This document shows positions 1 through 5,980 of a DNA stretch of 9,318 bases, piece after piece (position 1 is the stretch's first letter; every line of letters begins with the position of its first letter). The stretch is taken from NCBI GenBank assembly GCA_964347265.1, contig CAYFXV010000023.1, positions 1-9,318 on the forward strand, read 5' to 3'. The notes under the pieces are model-generated. The model was not told where the DNA came from. It did no database searches and saw nothing but the letters and a program-made list of their open reading frames with translations. The translations under genes were made by a program, and so were the position numbers. This stretch comes from CS1-C013 sp964347265 (lineage in GTDB: Archaea; Aenigmatarchaeota; Aenigmatarchaeia; Aenigmatarchaeales; Aenigmatarchaeaceae).

Positions 1-27
1 GTAATTTCTATGTAATGTGAAATATTA

Positions 28-96
28 TTAATACTCTTCAATTCTTGAAAGTATATCATCTAATCTGTTTTTTTCTTTTTCTGCTCTTTCTCTTAA
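28..96 (-). pseudogene. Possible C-terminal remnant of a coiled-coil protein
   Basis: The 148 bases before the first confident gene hold no complete ORF. On the minus strand, 22 codons read as a charged, heptad-like peptide (ERAEKEKNRLDDILSRIEEY) and end in TAA at 28-30. A TGA lies directly upstream in the same frame and no start codon is available. Upstream of it, in another frame, the short string LEFEISD could be a continuation broken by a frameshift. The composition resembles the end of an alpha-helical protein, but a segment this short can arise by chance in AT-rich DNA. Confidence 0.2.
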
Positions 97-115
97 TCAC
101 TAATTTCAAATTCAA

Positions 116-130
116 GAGTTTTAAATTTCA
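116..130 (+). promoter_or_regulatory. TATA box, leaderless promoter of the 149 gene
   Basis: The box TTTTAAATTT (119-128) is centred about 26 nt before the ATG at 149. In archaea this distance places the transcription start at or next to the start codon. No Shine-Dalgarno sequence is seen. Confidence 0.6.
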
Positions 131-148
131 ATTACTCTATATCTTATT

Positions 149-646
149 ATGAGAAAACAGATCATCAACAAACCTTACAAGAGCAAATGGATAGGCGGTT
201 TGTATATAGTCTTCACAATCATCATTGCATTGTTTTATCTTTGGTTATATTTAGTAGCTGAATTATACCTAGCTACCTCTTCTGCACAAGTTGTTATAAA
301 CGGTGTAATGCTTTTTGTTATTTTAATGCTTTTAACTCTAACAATAAGCTTTTACAACATAAAATACAAGATTAAAGATGGTTTGTTAACTTCTTGGTCG
401 CCTTTTGTATTTATTAAAATAAGATTAAAGGATATTAAAAATGTTGAAAAGATATTCTATCCTTTTAATTTTAGGGTTGGTGCAAGTTTTTATTCTGGAT
501 TTTTTTATGTTCCCAACTTGGGCTGGGTGAGATCAATAATAACAAACCTGAAAGATACTGTTCTGATTACAACAAAAGATGGTAAACACTTTATGATAAC
601 ACCTTCAAATCCTAAAAGATTTATGAAAATGTTAGAAAGAAGGTGA
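149..646 (+). CDS. Two-TM membrane protein with PH-like domain
   Basis: This is a 165-aa membrane protein. A basic N-terminus is followed by two hydrophobic segments, about residues 13-38 and 48-68, and then a mostly beta-strand soluble part. The order YKIKDG... (turn) ...IRLKDIKNVEKI ... DTVLITTKDGKHFMITPSNPKRF follows the layout of bacterial PH-domain membrane proteins (bPH/DUF304-like): a strand after the membrane pair, an 'I.L..I..V' strand, and a late strand with 'TKDG...ITP.NP..F'. The function of such proteins is mostly unknown; a role at the cytoplasmic membrane is inferred. The next gene is a second, clearer PH-type protein 53 nt downstream, but it has its own TATA box, so the two are paired without necessarily being one operon. 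The start is fixed by the promoter distance. Confidence 0.75.
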   Translation: MRKQIINKPYKSKWIGGLYIVFTIIIALFYLWLYLVAELYLATSSAQVVINGVMLFVILMLLTLTISFYNIKYKIKDGLLTSWSPFVFIKIRLKDIKNVEKIFYPFNFRVGASFYSGFFYVPNLGWVRSIITNLKDTVLITTKDGKHFMITPSNPKRFMKMLERR

Positions 647-668
647 AAAATCAGGGTCATTTCAATAC

Positions 669-682
669 TCTTTAAAAATTTC
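669..682 (+). promoter_or_regulatory. TATA box, leaderless promoter of the 700 gene
   Basis: The box CTTTAAAAATTTC lies between the two PH-domain genes, centred about 26 nt before the ATG at 700. The short string GAAAAATCAGG at 645-655, directly after the upstream stop, resembles the dispersed promoter element found elsewhere in the window, in the opposite orientation relative to the genes. Confidence 0.55.
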
Positions 683-699
683 AGAATCTTATTTTTATT

Positions 700-1281
700 A
701 TGATAAAAATTGATAAAGAATTCAAACCAGCTTCCAACTTAAAAAAACTTTATTACAGCTATTGGTTTTTAGCATTTATTGTTTTTTTAATACTGGTAAT
801 AATTCCAATAGCAGTTTTTGCTCCAATCTTTGTTAATCTCTTCATTTCATTACCGATTCTAATCATTTTTATTTTCACAGCTTTATGGATTCCCAAATAT
901 TATGGTACAATATTTTACAAATTTACTAGAAATGAAATTTTTTGGAGAAGGGGTGTATGGTTCAGAGCAACAGGAATAGTTCCTTACAACAGAATAACAA
1001 ACATTGATATTAATCAAGGTCCTCTATCAAGATCGTTTGGAGTATCTTCTCTTAGAATTCAGACTGCTGGATATTCAGTTGGAGCTAAAGCATCTGCTGA
1101 AATAAGATTAGATGGAATAAGAAATTCCAAGGAACTAAGAGACTTGTTAATGGATTTTATAGATAAGAGAAAACCTATGGCTGTTGAAACCTATGATGAG
1201 GGAGATGTTGATAAGAAGATTCTCAATGAACTGATTAAAATTAGAAAATCACTGAAAAAACCTTCAAGAAGAAAAAGATAA
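700..1281 (+). CDS. bPH_2 (DUF304, YdbS/YdbT-like) membrane protein
   Basis: This 193-aa protein has two adjacent TM helices (about residues 20-42 and 46-66) followed by a bacterial PH domain of the DUF304/bPH_2 type. Diagnostic strings are FTRNEIFWRRGVW (the strand pair after the membrane), the central GIVPYNRITNIDINQGPLSR, then SFGVSSLRIQTAG and AEIRLDGIRNSKELRDLL, which match the family's 'iP...I..v...qgplqr.fG...v.v.taG....i.l.gi.....l...l' pattern. The C-terminus from about 160 is charged and basic (KKPSRRKR), probably cytosolic. In bacteria similar genes (YdbS/YdbT) occur as neighbouring pairs, as here with the 149 gene. The molecular role is not established for the family. The family call is confident; the function is unknown. 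Confidence 0.88.
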   Translation: MIKIDKEFKPASNLKKLYYSYWFLAFIVFLILVIIPIAVFAPIFVNLFISLPILIIFIFTALWIPKYYGTIFYKFTRNEIFWRRGVWFRATGIVPYNRITNIDINQGPLSRSFGVSSLRIQTAGYSVGAKASAEIRLDGIRNSKELRDLLMDFIDKRKPMAVETYDEGDVDKKILNELIKIRKSLKKPSRRKR

Positions 1282-1283
1282 AT

Positions 1284-1370
1284 TTAACACCCGTACTTCT
1301 TAGCCCAATCTTCATTTGCAAATTCACTAACATTGCAGAATTCTTTTCTTAACGATAATATGTCGTAGGA
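1284..1370 (-). pseudogene. Coding-like 28-codon tail in another frame
   Basis: A short open stretch overlaps the last codons of the 398-aa protein gene and runs past its stop, in a different frame. It ends in TAA at 1284-1286, three bases from the stop of the convergent PH-domain gene. Its last 19 residues (RKEFCNVSEFANEDWAKKYGC minus the first two) include Trp, Cys and Tyr and look like a natural protein C-terminus. A stop precedes it directly, so it is not an independent gene. It may be the tail of a lost gene or chance. Confidence 0.2.
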
Positions 1371-2545
1371 TTATTGAATATAAATTCTCCGATACAAGTA
1401 CCATCTTGATATTCTATCTTTAATTCTGTTTCGTTTACAAGTTGCACAATAATCCTTCCTGGGTAACCTTCGTCATAGCAATATACATTACCTGGAATAA
1501 CATAACTGAACTTCCTGTTGACCAATCCAGAAGTTTTTTCTATGAACTCCCACTTGCTTGCCTGCATGAACATCCCTCCAACAGATATGATAGCTTTTGA
1601 AGGATCTATATTGTCATGAAAAAATCCTAAATTCGTTTCCCAATCTACATCTAACACTGTATCTTCATGAAACCAATTACCTTGTAATGTTCCAGGGATA
1701 TCCTGCATTACTTCTCCACATAATGGTTCTTCTGTTCTTTCTATTTTGTTGTATAGCTGTTCTTTGGTTAATTCATCATAATACTCGAGTGGACAAACAA
1801 TATAAGGCGTTCTGCTAGTGTATCTTGGTATATTTGCAAAATTCGACTTAGTTCTATAGTCATAAACACCAAAATCAAAGTTGCCTTGAAGGTGACCTAC
1901 ACCACCTATTACTTCACCTGCGTTAGCCTTATGAAAAAGTTCTTTTGTGCAATAACCATCTTGGCTAACAGACCAAGATAAGCATTCAGCTTCCTCAAAC
2001 AAAGAAAAAATTTCATCAGAAAGTTCTTTCACATGATTGTAGTATCCATATACATCTTTACACAATGCAAAATGTATTGAGTAGTCTGTTCTTTGTTCTC
2101 CTGCTATAGCATCACTTGAAGAGGAAATACTTGTAATATAAATATCACCAGGAGCTCTGAGAGGAGTTATATCTGTAGTTTCTCCTCCATAGGTTATGTG
2201 AAAATACATATGCTCAGTTGGAAATGTGTGACCAGGAGGGTTTATTGATCCAAGTGGGGTAAGACTATATATCTTATTAATTTCAATTGGAGATACAGTA
2301 AATAATTGGTCTAGACACTCAGGTATTTGGGAAGTTTTAATCTCTGTCATAGTTTCATTAGTTGGACATTGAATTGGGTCATCTACTGTGGAACCATCTG
2401 GACATACATACTTCATTTCTCCAGGTTTAAATGGAGTAAGAGGAATCTCTGCGCTTGAAATGTATAAAGCACCGAGTAATCTCGGTAACATCCAAATAAC
2501 TAAGATAATTATTAATCCAATTATAATCCAATAAATCTTCTTCAT
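1349..2545 (-). CDS. Membrane-anchored extracytoplasmic protein, degenerate M23-like domain
   Basis: This is a 398-aa protein. One N-terminal hydrophobic helix (residues 4-29) anchors a large domain probably outside the cell; there are 11 Cys in total, 10 of them outside the helix. The linker holds YVCPDGSTVDDPIQCP (C48, C60), a probable small disulfide loop. Residues about 95-235 follow the order of LytM/M23 peptidases: PLGSINPPGHTFPTEHMYFH (97-116), APGDIYITSIS (131-141), DYSIHFALC...VYGYYNHVKELS (154-176), then a late GNFDFGVYD. H106, H112 and H171 sit near the places where M23 zinc ligands would be, but the canonical HxxxD and HxH motifs are absent, so catalysis is doubtful. The C-terminal part (about 285-398) is beta-rich and could be a lipocalin-like barrel. 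The gene uses the dispersed promoter element and is transcribed alone. The M23 relation is an inference from motif order. Confidence 0.72.
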   Translation of the reverse strand: MKKIYWIIIGLIIILVIWMLPRLLGALYISSAEIPLTPFKPGEMKYVCPDGSTVDDPIQCPTNETMTEIKTSQIPECLDQLFTVSPIEINKIYSLTPLGSINPPGHTFPTEHMYFHITYGGETTDITPLRAPGDIYITSISSSSDAIAGEQRTDYSIHFALCKDVYGYYNHVKELSDEIFSLFEEAECLSWSVSQDGYCTKELFHKANAGEVIGGVGHLQGNFDFGVYDYRTKSNFANIPRYTSRTPYIVCPLEYYDELTKEQLYNKIERTEEPLCGEVMQDIPGTLQGNWFHEDTVLDVDWETNLGFFHDNIDPSKAIISVGGMFMQASKWEFIEKTSGLVNRKFSYVIPGNVYCYDEGYPGRIIVQLVNETELKIEYQDGTCIGEFIFNNPTTYYR

Positions 2546-2576
2546 AAATTTAATATAGAAAAATCAGGATTTAAGG
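2546..2576 (-). promoter_or_regulatory. Dispersed promoter element, copy upstream of the 2545 gene
   Basis: On the minus strand the core reads CTTAAATCCTGATTTTTC followed by TATAT, with the box centre 27 nt before the ATG. The TAA stop of the upstream gene (2571-2573) lies inside the box, so one gene ends within the promoter of the next. Confidence 0.7.
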
Positions 2577-2909
2577 ATTAAGTTCTTTTGATTCATAAAA
2601 TTTACAGTGTCTACACATTGCGAGCCCTCTTTTAATTTTTCTCTCTAGCGAAATCAATTTTTCTGAATCAACTTCTAGGTCACTAGCCCGTCCTAATTCG
2701 AAGAGCTTTACGGCTTCTTCGGTGAAGCCTACTTTTCCAATAATCGTTTCTGGATATACTCTTAATTTCATGACTTCTCTATTTTTGCAGCAATAATAGC
2801 TATAAACTGATGAATGTTCTAATTCGTAACCAAGTTTAAATCGAAGAGTATGAGGCTCAACACCATGCGAACTATTACATGTTTCCCAAGATTTTTTAAG
2901 ACCTTCCAT
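2571..2909 (-). CDS. Small Cys-containing cytosolic protein, unknown
   Basis: This 112-aa protein has no hydrophobic helix and is not recognised. Five cysteines are present: C11, an adjacent pair C40-C41, and a C-terminal CRHC (C99, C102). His residues H15, H20 and H32 lie near the first group. CxxC together with Cys/His pairs could bind a metal such as zinc, but no named zinc-finger pattern fits. A helix (about 63-98) separates the two Cys groups. The start is supported by GTGAT three bases before the ATG, complementary to the 3' end of archaeal 16S rRNA, and by a TATA box about 35 nt upstream, giving a leader of about 10 nt. It precedes the 398-aa membrane protein gene but does not share its promoter. 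Confidence 0.7.
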   Translation of the reverse strand: MEGLKKSWETCNSSHGVEPHTLRFKLGYELEHSSVYSYYCCKNREVMKLRVYPETIIGKVGFTEEAVKLFELGRASDLEVDSEKLISLERKIKRGLAMCRHCKFYESKELNP

Positions 2910-2950
2910 TTTATCACAATTTTTAGTAGAATAGAAATCTTTAAATGTCT
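2910..2950 (-). promoter_or_regulatory. TATA box plus Shine-Dalgarno of the 2909 gene
   Basis: The minus-strand box ACATTTAAAGATT is centred about 35 nt before the ATG. The short leader carries GTGAT (2913-2917) with a 3-nt spacer. The box and its left flank (AAGACATTTAAAGATT) are repeated at the 4412 gene. Confidence 0.6.
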
Positions 2951-2959
2951 TTTTAACGC

Positions 2960-3628
2960 TTAAATTTGGAGTTGATCAGCTTCATTAAGTTTTAATCTTT
3001 TAGGTTTCAGATCAGCCAACCTTTCATAAAGATTTCCCTTTCCATAAAATGGACTATGATAGTTTCCAAAAATATGGAAAAGACCACCGACATAAAGAAT
3101 CATGCCTTCTTGTTCTCTTAATTTAGCTTCTGTGAATCTGTCTCTTCCTGCTATCCTCACCAAAGTTAGCATATTAAAAGTTAAGATGTTGGGATTAGAA
3201 TAAGTTCTTTCAGTTTCAGCTGTCAATTCATTCGGAGATGCCATCAAAACATTATGAAAAGTATCGACCAGTCTAGTTCCCCAATTTTCGAATTCTACAA
3301 TTTCGTATGGTTCATCACAGTGGACTAATTTAGCACCAGTAGAAGCTGTATATTTATCAGTCTCTACAGACTCATATGCGTAGTTCTTTAAAATTAGTTG
3401 TGCTGTTTCAATATTTGCATTTGGTAATGCTGCTTTGATGTCGTTCATAGTCCTTGCAAAGTATTTTGGGTCTGAAAGTCTTCTGCGAAATTCAGTATCT
3501 TTTCTAAAGCCTTCCATTGTTGCTTCCAGACCTACAACAGTCGGTTTAATAACTTGAAAGAATTTCCTTAGTCTTTCAGGTCCACGAAAGTCTCCATGCT
3601 TTGTTCCAAGAAGATATAATGTATCCAT
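2960..3628 (-). CDS. TraB/TIKI-family protein, soluble
   Basis: This 222-aa protein belongs to the TraB/PrgY/TIKI superfamily. It opens with a beta strand and the first GxxH motif (LYLLGTKHGDFRGPERL; G8, H11). The conserved acidic strand end GLE (E35) follows. RIAGRDRFTEAKL (159-170) corresponds to the family's 'eRD.yma..L' motif, and a late strand carries the second GxxH motif (ILYVGGLFHI; G182, H185). These residues form the presumed metal or active site of the superfamily, which includes the TIKI Wnt-cleaving proteases; whether prokaryotic TraB members are hydrolases is unsettled. There is no signal peptide and no C-terminal membrane part, so it is shorter than many archaeal TraB proteins and probably cytosolic. 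It is transcribed alone from a TATA box about 36 nt upstream. The family call is confident; the substrate is unknown. Confidence 0.85.
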   Translation of the reverse strand: MDTLYLLGTKHGDFRGPERLRKFFQVIKPTVVGLEATMEGFRKDTEFRRRLSDPKYFARTMNDIKAALPNANIETAQLILKNYAYESVETDKYTASTGAKLVHCDEPYEIVEFENWGTRLVDTFHNVLMASPNELTAETERTYSNPNILTFNMLTLVRIAGRDRFTEAKLREQEGMILYVGGLFHIFGNYHSPFYGKGNLYERLADLKPKRLKLNEADQLQI

Positions 3629-3656
3629 TTTATTACTGTCTAATAGTTAAACAGAA

Positions 3657-3670
3657 AGCTTTTTAAATCT
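3657..3670 (-). promoter_or_regulatory. TATA box of the TraB-family gene
   Basis: The minus-strand box GATTTAAAAAGC is centred about 36 nt before the ATG at 3628, implying a leader of about 10 nt. The TAA of the upstream gene (3663-3665) falls inside this box. Confidence 0.55.
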
Positions 3671-4412
3671 TTAGAAAATCTTCTTCAATCAAATATGGAC
3701 TATTCTTTTTAAACTCTCCGTCTAAATTCATCAGTTCTTCTTTTGTGATTCCAGCTTCTTTACATGCTTTCAAAAAACTTTTACTAACCTTTTCTTCTGT
3801 TTTGGCCCTGATTTTATTTTCCTTTCTAAAAAGACGCTCCAAATTACTTACAAGATTGTTTCTTTCAAGTTTTAACATTAAAGAGTTCAGGTTCTTTAAG
3901 ATGTTCGATTCCCTTTTTTCTAAACTTTCTCCAATTTCTAATGCTTCTGTATATCTTTTAGGTGAACGTCTCTTTGTTCTTTCAACAATAGCTTCCTGTT
4001 CTCCATCGTTTCTTAATAGAAATCTTAAAGCTCTATAACCAACTACTTCACAGTTTGTTTCTTCCATAACATCTCCTAATTCAAGGCTTGAAGGTGTAAA
4101 AAAACTAAATGAATGAACTAAACTATGGCACAAATGTTCAAAAGCATTATAGAAGTCTTTTTGTAACAATAGAGAATTTAAACAAATATAATTAAACCCT
4201 CTTTCCCATTTATAAAATTCATTATGTTTTTCTTCTGGACTAAATTTGTAAGTTCTACACCTCATTTTTTCCCAAAGTTCTTTTTCTTTATAACCATCAG
4301 GTAAATGTCTTACAAAGACTGGCATAACTTCTAAAAAACCTGTTTTCAACCTCCTGGCCAATTCTTCTGTTTCATTGCTAAGATTATTATGAATTCCAAA
4401 ATCTAAATCCAT
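3663..4412 (-). CDS. Zincin-like protein lacking catalytic Glu
   Basis: This 249-aa soluble protein has a central segment that reads like an archaeal HExxH metallopeptidase: FNYICLNSLLL, then FEHLCHSLVHSF (91-102), then MEETNCEVVGYRAL (116-129). H96 and H100 are spaced as the two zinc His of HExxH, but the catalytic Glu position holds Ser (HSLVH). E117, E118 or E122, about 20 residues on, could be the third ligand, as in gluzincins. It may therefore bind a metal without peptidase activity, or act by a different chemistry. The C-terminal half (about 135-230) is long, charged and helical, probably coiled. No membrane helix or signal is present. It sits upstream of the TraB-family gene in the same direction with separate promoters. 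The zincin relation is an inference from motif spacing; otherwise the protein is unknown. Confidence 0.65.
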   Translation of the reverse strand: MDLDFGIHNNLSNETEELARRLKTGFLEVMPVFVRHLPDGYKEKELWEKMRCRTYKFSPEEKHNEFYKWERGFNYICLNSLLLQKDFYNAFEHLCHSLVHSFSFFTPSSLELGDVMEETNCEVVGYRALRFLLRNDGEQEAIVERTKRRSPKRYTEALEIGESLEKRESNILKNLNSLMLKLERNNLVSNLERLFRKENKIRAKTEEKVSKSFLKACKEAGITKEELMNLDGEFKKNSPYLIEEDFLKI

Positions 4413-4430
4413 GATAAGAAATGAAAACTA

Positions 4431-4443
4431 ATCTTTAAATGTC
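4431..4443 (-). promoter_or_regulatory. TATA box, leaderless promoter of the 4412 gene
   Basis: The minus-strand box GACATTTAAAGATT is centred about 25 nt before the ATG, so the message is probably leaderless. The same box occurs at the 2909 gene, where it is 10 nt further from its ATG. Confidence 0.6.
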
Positions 4444-4450
4444 TTTTAAG

Positions 4451-4479
4451 AAATCAGGATTTAAGAGTTGGGTTCTTTT
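4451..4479 (-). repeat. Orphan copy of the dispersed element (long form)
   Basis: A 29-nt stretch identical to 7588-7616 begins at the stop of the 4480-4809 gene. The minus strand reads AAAAGAACCCAACTCTTAAA and continues into TCCTGATTT. Unlike the 7588 copy it has no ATG about 27 nt downstream; a separate TATA box at 4431-4443 serves the 4412 gene. It may be an additional upstream promoter, a 3'-end signal or a relic. Confidence 0.7.
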
Positions 4480-4809
4480 TCAACCAGATAGCTCAGCAGC
4501 TTTTCTTTGCATAGATCTTACTGCATTTTCATAGTCTGGATTATATCCACTTTTGTGTAAAGTTTTTTCTTTCTCTATTCCTATAATTTCTCCGTTTCTA
4601 TATAATGTTAAGGTGAAAACTTTAGTGGAGCACCTTCTATCGTGATGATAGGGACCCCGTGAAGAATATTCCAAAAAAATTTGGTCCCTCGGCAAACTAC
4701 CAAAGTTTTTGACTTCTCCTTCCATTGGTACAAATCCAGTTGTTTTTGGGTCAAAAACATATACTTTATTTTTTACATCAAATTGGCCATTTGAAAAATG
4801 TAATAGCAT
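4480..4809 (-). CDS. Small soluble protein, unknown
   Basis: This 109-aa protein begins MLLHFSNGQFDVKNKVYVFD. An in-frame ATG at 4851 would add 14 hydrophobic residues, but the TATA box at 4840-4852 would overlap that start. From 4809 the box distance is about 36 nt and the leader contains TGAT just before the ATG, as in the genes at 2909 and 9260. The sequence has alternating short strands (VKNKVYVFDPKT, STKVFTLTLYRNGEIIGIEK) and a helical end (YENAVRSMQRKAAEL). RGPYHHDRRCS (H-H, C) is the only metal-like cluster. No family is recognised. The gene is divergent from the TspO gene. Confidence 0.6.
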   Translation of the reverse strand: MLLHFSNGQFDVKNKVYVFDPKTTGFVPMEGEVKNFGSLPRDQIFLEYSSRGPYHHDRRCSTKVFTLTLYRNGEIIGIEKEKTLHKSGYNPDYENAVRSMQRKAAELSG

Positions 4810-4839
4810 ATTTATCAGTAATTTTAATAGAACAGTAAA

Positions 4840-4852
4840 ACATTTAAACATG
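4840..4852 (-). promoter_or_regulatory. TATA box of the 4809 gene
   Basis: The minus-strand box TGTTTAAATG is centred about 36 nt before the ATG at 4809. Nearly the same box, GTGTTTAAATG, precedes the TFB-like gene at the same distance. Confidence 0.55.
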
Positions 4853-4864
4853 TTTCTACATCAG

Positions 4865-4878
4865 AATTTTAAATATCT
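4865..4878 (+). promoter_or_regulatory. TATA box, leaderless promoter of the TspO gene
   Basis: The box TTTTAAATATC is centred about 26 nt before the ATG at 4896. With the minus-strand box at 4840-4852 it forms a compact 86-bp divergent promoter region. Confidence 0.65.
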
Positions 4879-4895
4879 AAAACAATAGATTTAAC

Positions 4896-5357
4896 ATGAA
4901 TAAATGGATCAAATTAATAGCTTGTATTTTGATTTGTCAAATAGCAGGTGTTGTTGGTTCTGTATTTACTACAGCTTCTATTACAACATGGTATGAGCAA
5001 GAATTAATAAAACCTGATATTAGGCCACCTAACTGGGCTTTTGGTCCAGTTTGGATCACTCTTTATATATTAATGGGAATATCTTTGTACTGGATATTAG
5101 ATAAAAAGAAAATAAAGATTCCTTTAATTCTGTTTAGCATACAGTTGGTATTGAATGCAATCTGGTCAATAATTTTCTTTGGTTTGCAGAATCCGTTTTA
5201 TGCATTCATAGAAATAATTATACTTTGGATCATGATTTTGCTTACAATCATAAGTTTTTACAGAGTTTATAGAAAAGCAGGCTTGATATTGTTGCCATAT
5301 ATAATCTGGGTAACTGCTGCAATGATACTGAACTATTACATATGGATTCTGAATTAG
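4896..5357 (+). CDS. tspO: TspO/MBR family membrane protein
   Basis: This 153-aa protein has the five TM helices and full motif series of TspO (translocator protein / peripheral benzodiazepine receptor family). The first loop has KPDIRPPNWAFGPVWITLY (39-57) and the second helix has MGIS. NAIWSIIFFGLQNP (87-100) is followed by the conserved E106, then AGLILLPYIIW (128-138), and near the end N146, W150 and N153. TspO proteins bind porphyrins and hydrophobic ligands and are linked to tetrapyrrole handling and stress responses; no tetrapyrrole gene is in this window. The length is normal for the family, so it is complete. It is the only plus-strand gene between 1349 and 9260, which may indicate a separate origin, but its base composition does not visibly differ from its neighbours. 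Confidence 0.95.
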   Translation: MNKWIKLIACILICQIAGVVGSVFTTASITTWYEQELIKPDIRPPNWAFGPVWITLYILMGISLYWILDKKKIKIPLILFSIQLVLNAIWSIIFFGLQNPFYAFIEIIILWIMILLTIISFYRVYRKAGLILLPYIIWVTAAMILNYYIWILN

Positions 5358-5389
5358 AAAAATCAGGATTTAAATCAAAGAGAATTTAA
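5355..5389 (-). repeat. Orphan copy of the dispersed element between convergent genes
   Basis: This copy starts in the TAG stop of the TspO gene and ends just past the TAA of the 5386-5766 lipoprotein gene. It lies between two converging stops and cannot be the promoter of either. The minus strand gives TTAAATTCTCTTTGATTTAA, then ATCCTGATTTTTCTA. Its T-run on the minus strand suits archaeal oligo-T termination after the lipoprotein gene. The 23-nt part 5367-5389 is identical to 7832-7854 after the other lipoprotein gene. Confidence 0.7.
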
Positions 5390-5766
5390 CAAGGATGTCT
5401 TATAAATCTCATTAAATAACCTTCAGGAGAAATAAAAAATTCTAAACAACAAATATTTTCAGTATAATAAACAGCAACATACCAGCCTTCTTTTAATTTT
5501 GTATGAGCATAACTTCCTGTTGTTCTGTATTCTGCTACTGTTTTGTTCCATGGCGGTTCATCAATCTCAAATTCACGAATCTCAAACGAATCTATGTTTT
5601 CTTTTGTTTTTTCAATAGCCTCTTCTGAGGAATTAATTAAACCAACATATACTTGGTTACCTTCTAGATATTCAGCATAACATGTCCCCACATATACTCT
5701 AGGTTCTTGACTACATCCAGCTATCAAAACTATTGCTAAAATCAGGATAGTGATTGTGAGTTTCAT
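5386..5766 (-). CDS. Lipoprotein, unknown mature domain
   Basis: This is a 126-aa precursor with a classic lipoprotein signal: MKLTITILILAIVLIAGC, lipobox LIAG with the acceptor C18. The mature part is about 108 aa, mainly beta, with a CxxY early (C29), the pair C106-C107 and a C-terminal C126, so two disulfides are possible. 'YVAVYYTENICCLEFFISPEGYL' sits near the end (residues 96-118). No family is recognised. It starts 4 nt after the stop of the 55-aa membrane protein; GTGAT (5770-5774) overlaps that stop and is a ready ribosome-binding site, so translation is probably coupled. Its signal-peptide DNA and 3' flank are nearly identical to those of the 7851-8153 lipoprotein gene, but the middle is unrelated. 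Confidence 0.8.
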   Translation of the reverse strand: MKLTITILILAIVLIAGCSQEPRVYVGTCYAEYLEGNQVYVGLINSSEEAIEKTKENIDSFEIREFEIDEPPWNKTVAEYRTTGSYAHTKLKEGWYVAVYYTENICCLEFFISPEGYLMRFIRHPC

Positions 5767-5770
5767 GTTA

Positions 5771-5938
5771 TCACGGAGGAACTGGTGCTACCTTTAAAAC
5801 AGGGAAAATACCACAAATTTGACAAGCCCAAAAATTACAAGTCGTAAAAAGAAGACAGATTATTATTAAAAGTATAAGTAAAATTACGATGACCCAAATC
5901 CATTTTCTTGAGGTTTTCTTTTTTGTTTTCTTCTTCAT
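5771..5938 (-). CDS. 55-aa single-TM protein with C-terminal Cys cluster
   Basis: This small gene reads MKKKTKKKTSRKW, then a hydrophobic helix (about residues 14-33), then TTCNFWACQICGIF (C34, C39, C42) and a Pro-rich end VAPVPP. The very basic N-terminus predicts Nin-Cout topology, putting the Cys cluster outside. It is not recognised as a family. Support for a real gene: the ATG is 27 nt from the box of a dispersed-element promoter, and its stop is 4 nt from the next start, with the lipoprotein's likely ribosome-binding site inside the junction. It is the first gene of a two-gene operon with the lipoprotein. It could help present or anchor its neighbour (inference). Confidence 0.75.
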   Translation of the reverse strand: MKKKTKKKTSRKWIWVIVILLILLIIICLLFTTCNFWACQICGIFPVLKVAPVPP

Positions 5939-5969
5939 ATCAAAAATATAGAAAAACTAAGATTTAAGA
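5939..5969 (-). promoter_or_regulatory. Dispersed promoter element upstream of the 5938 operon
   Basis: A diverged copy: the minus strand reads CTTAAATCTTAGTTTTTCTA then TATTTTTG, 27 nt from box centre to ATG. It drives the 55-aa protein and lipoprotein operon. Confidence 0.65.
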
Positions 5970-5980
5970 ATTATTCTAAA

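Noticed and set aside
1597..1818. Plus-strand ORF of 73 codons
   Set aside because: It lies wholly antisense to the 398-aa protein gene, has no TATA box at a suitable distance and no recognisable domain.
3745..4038. Plus-strand ORF of 97 codons
   Set aside because: It is antisense to the charged helical C-terminus of the zincin-like gene; the Ser/Leu/Phe-rich translation is typical of the complement of Lys/Glu-rich coding sequence.
4810..4851. N-terminal extension of the 4480 gene to an ATG at 4851
   Set aside because: The added residues overlap the gene's own TATA box; the 4809 start fits the leadered promoter geometry.
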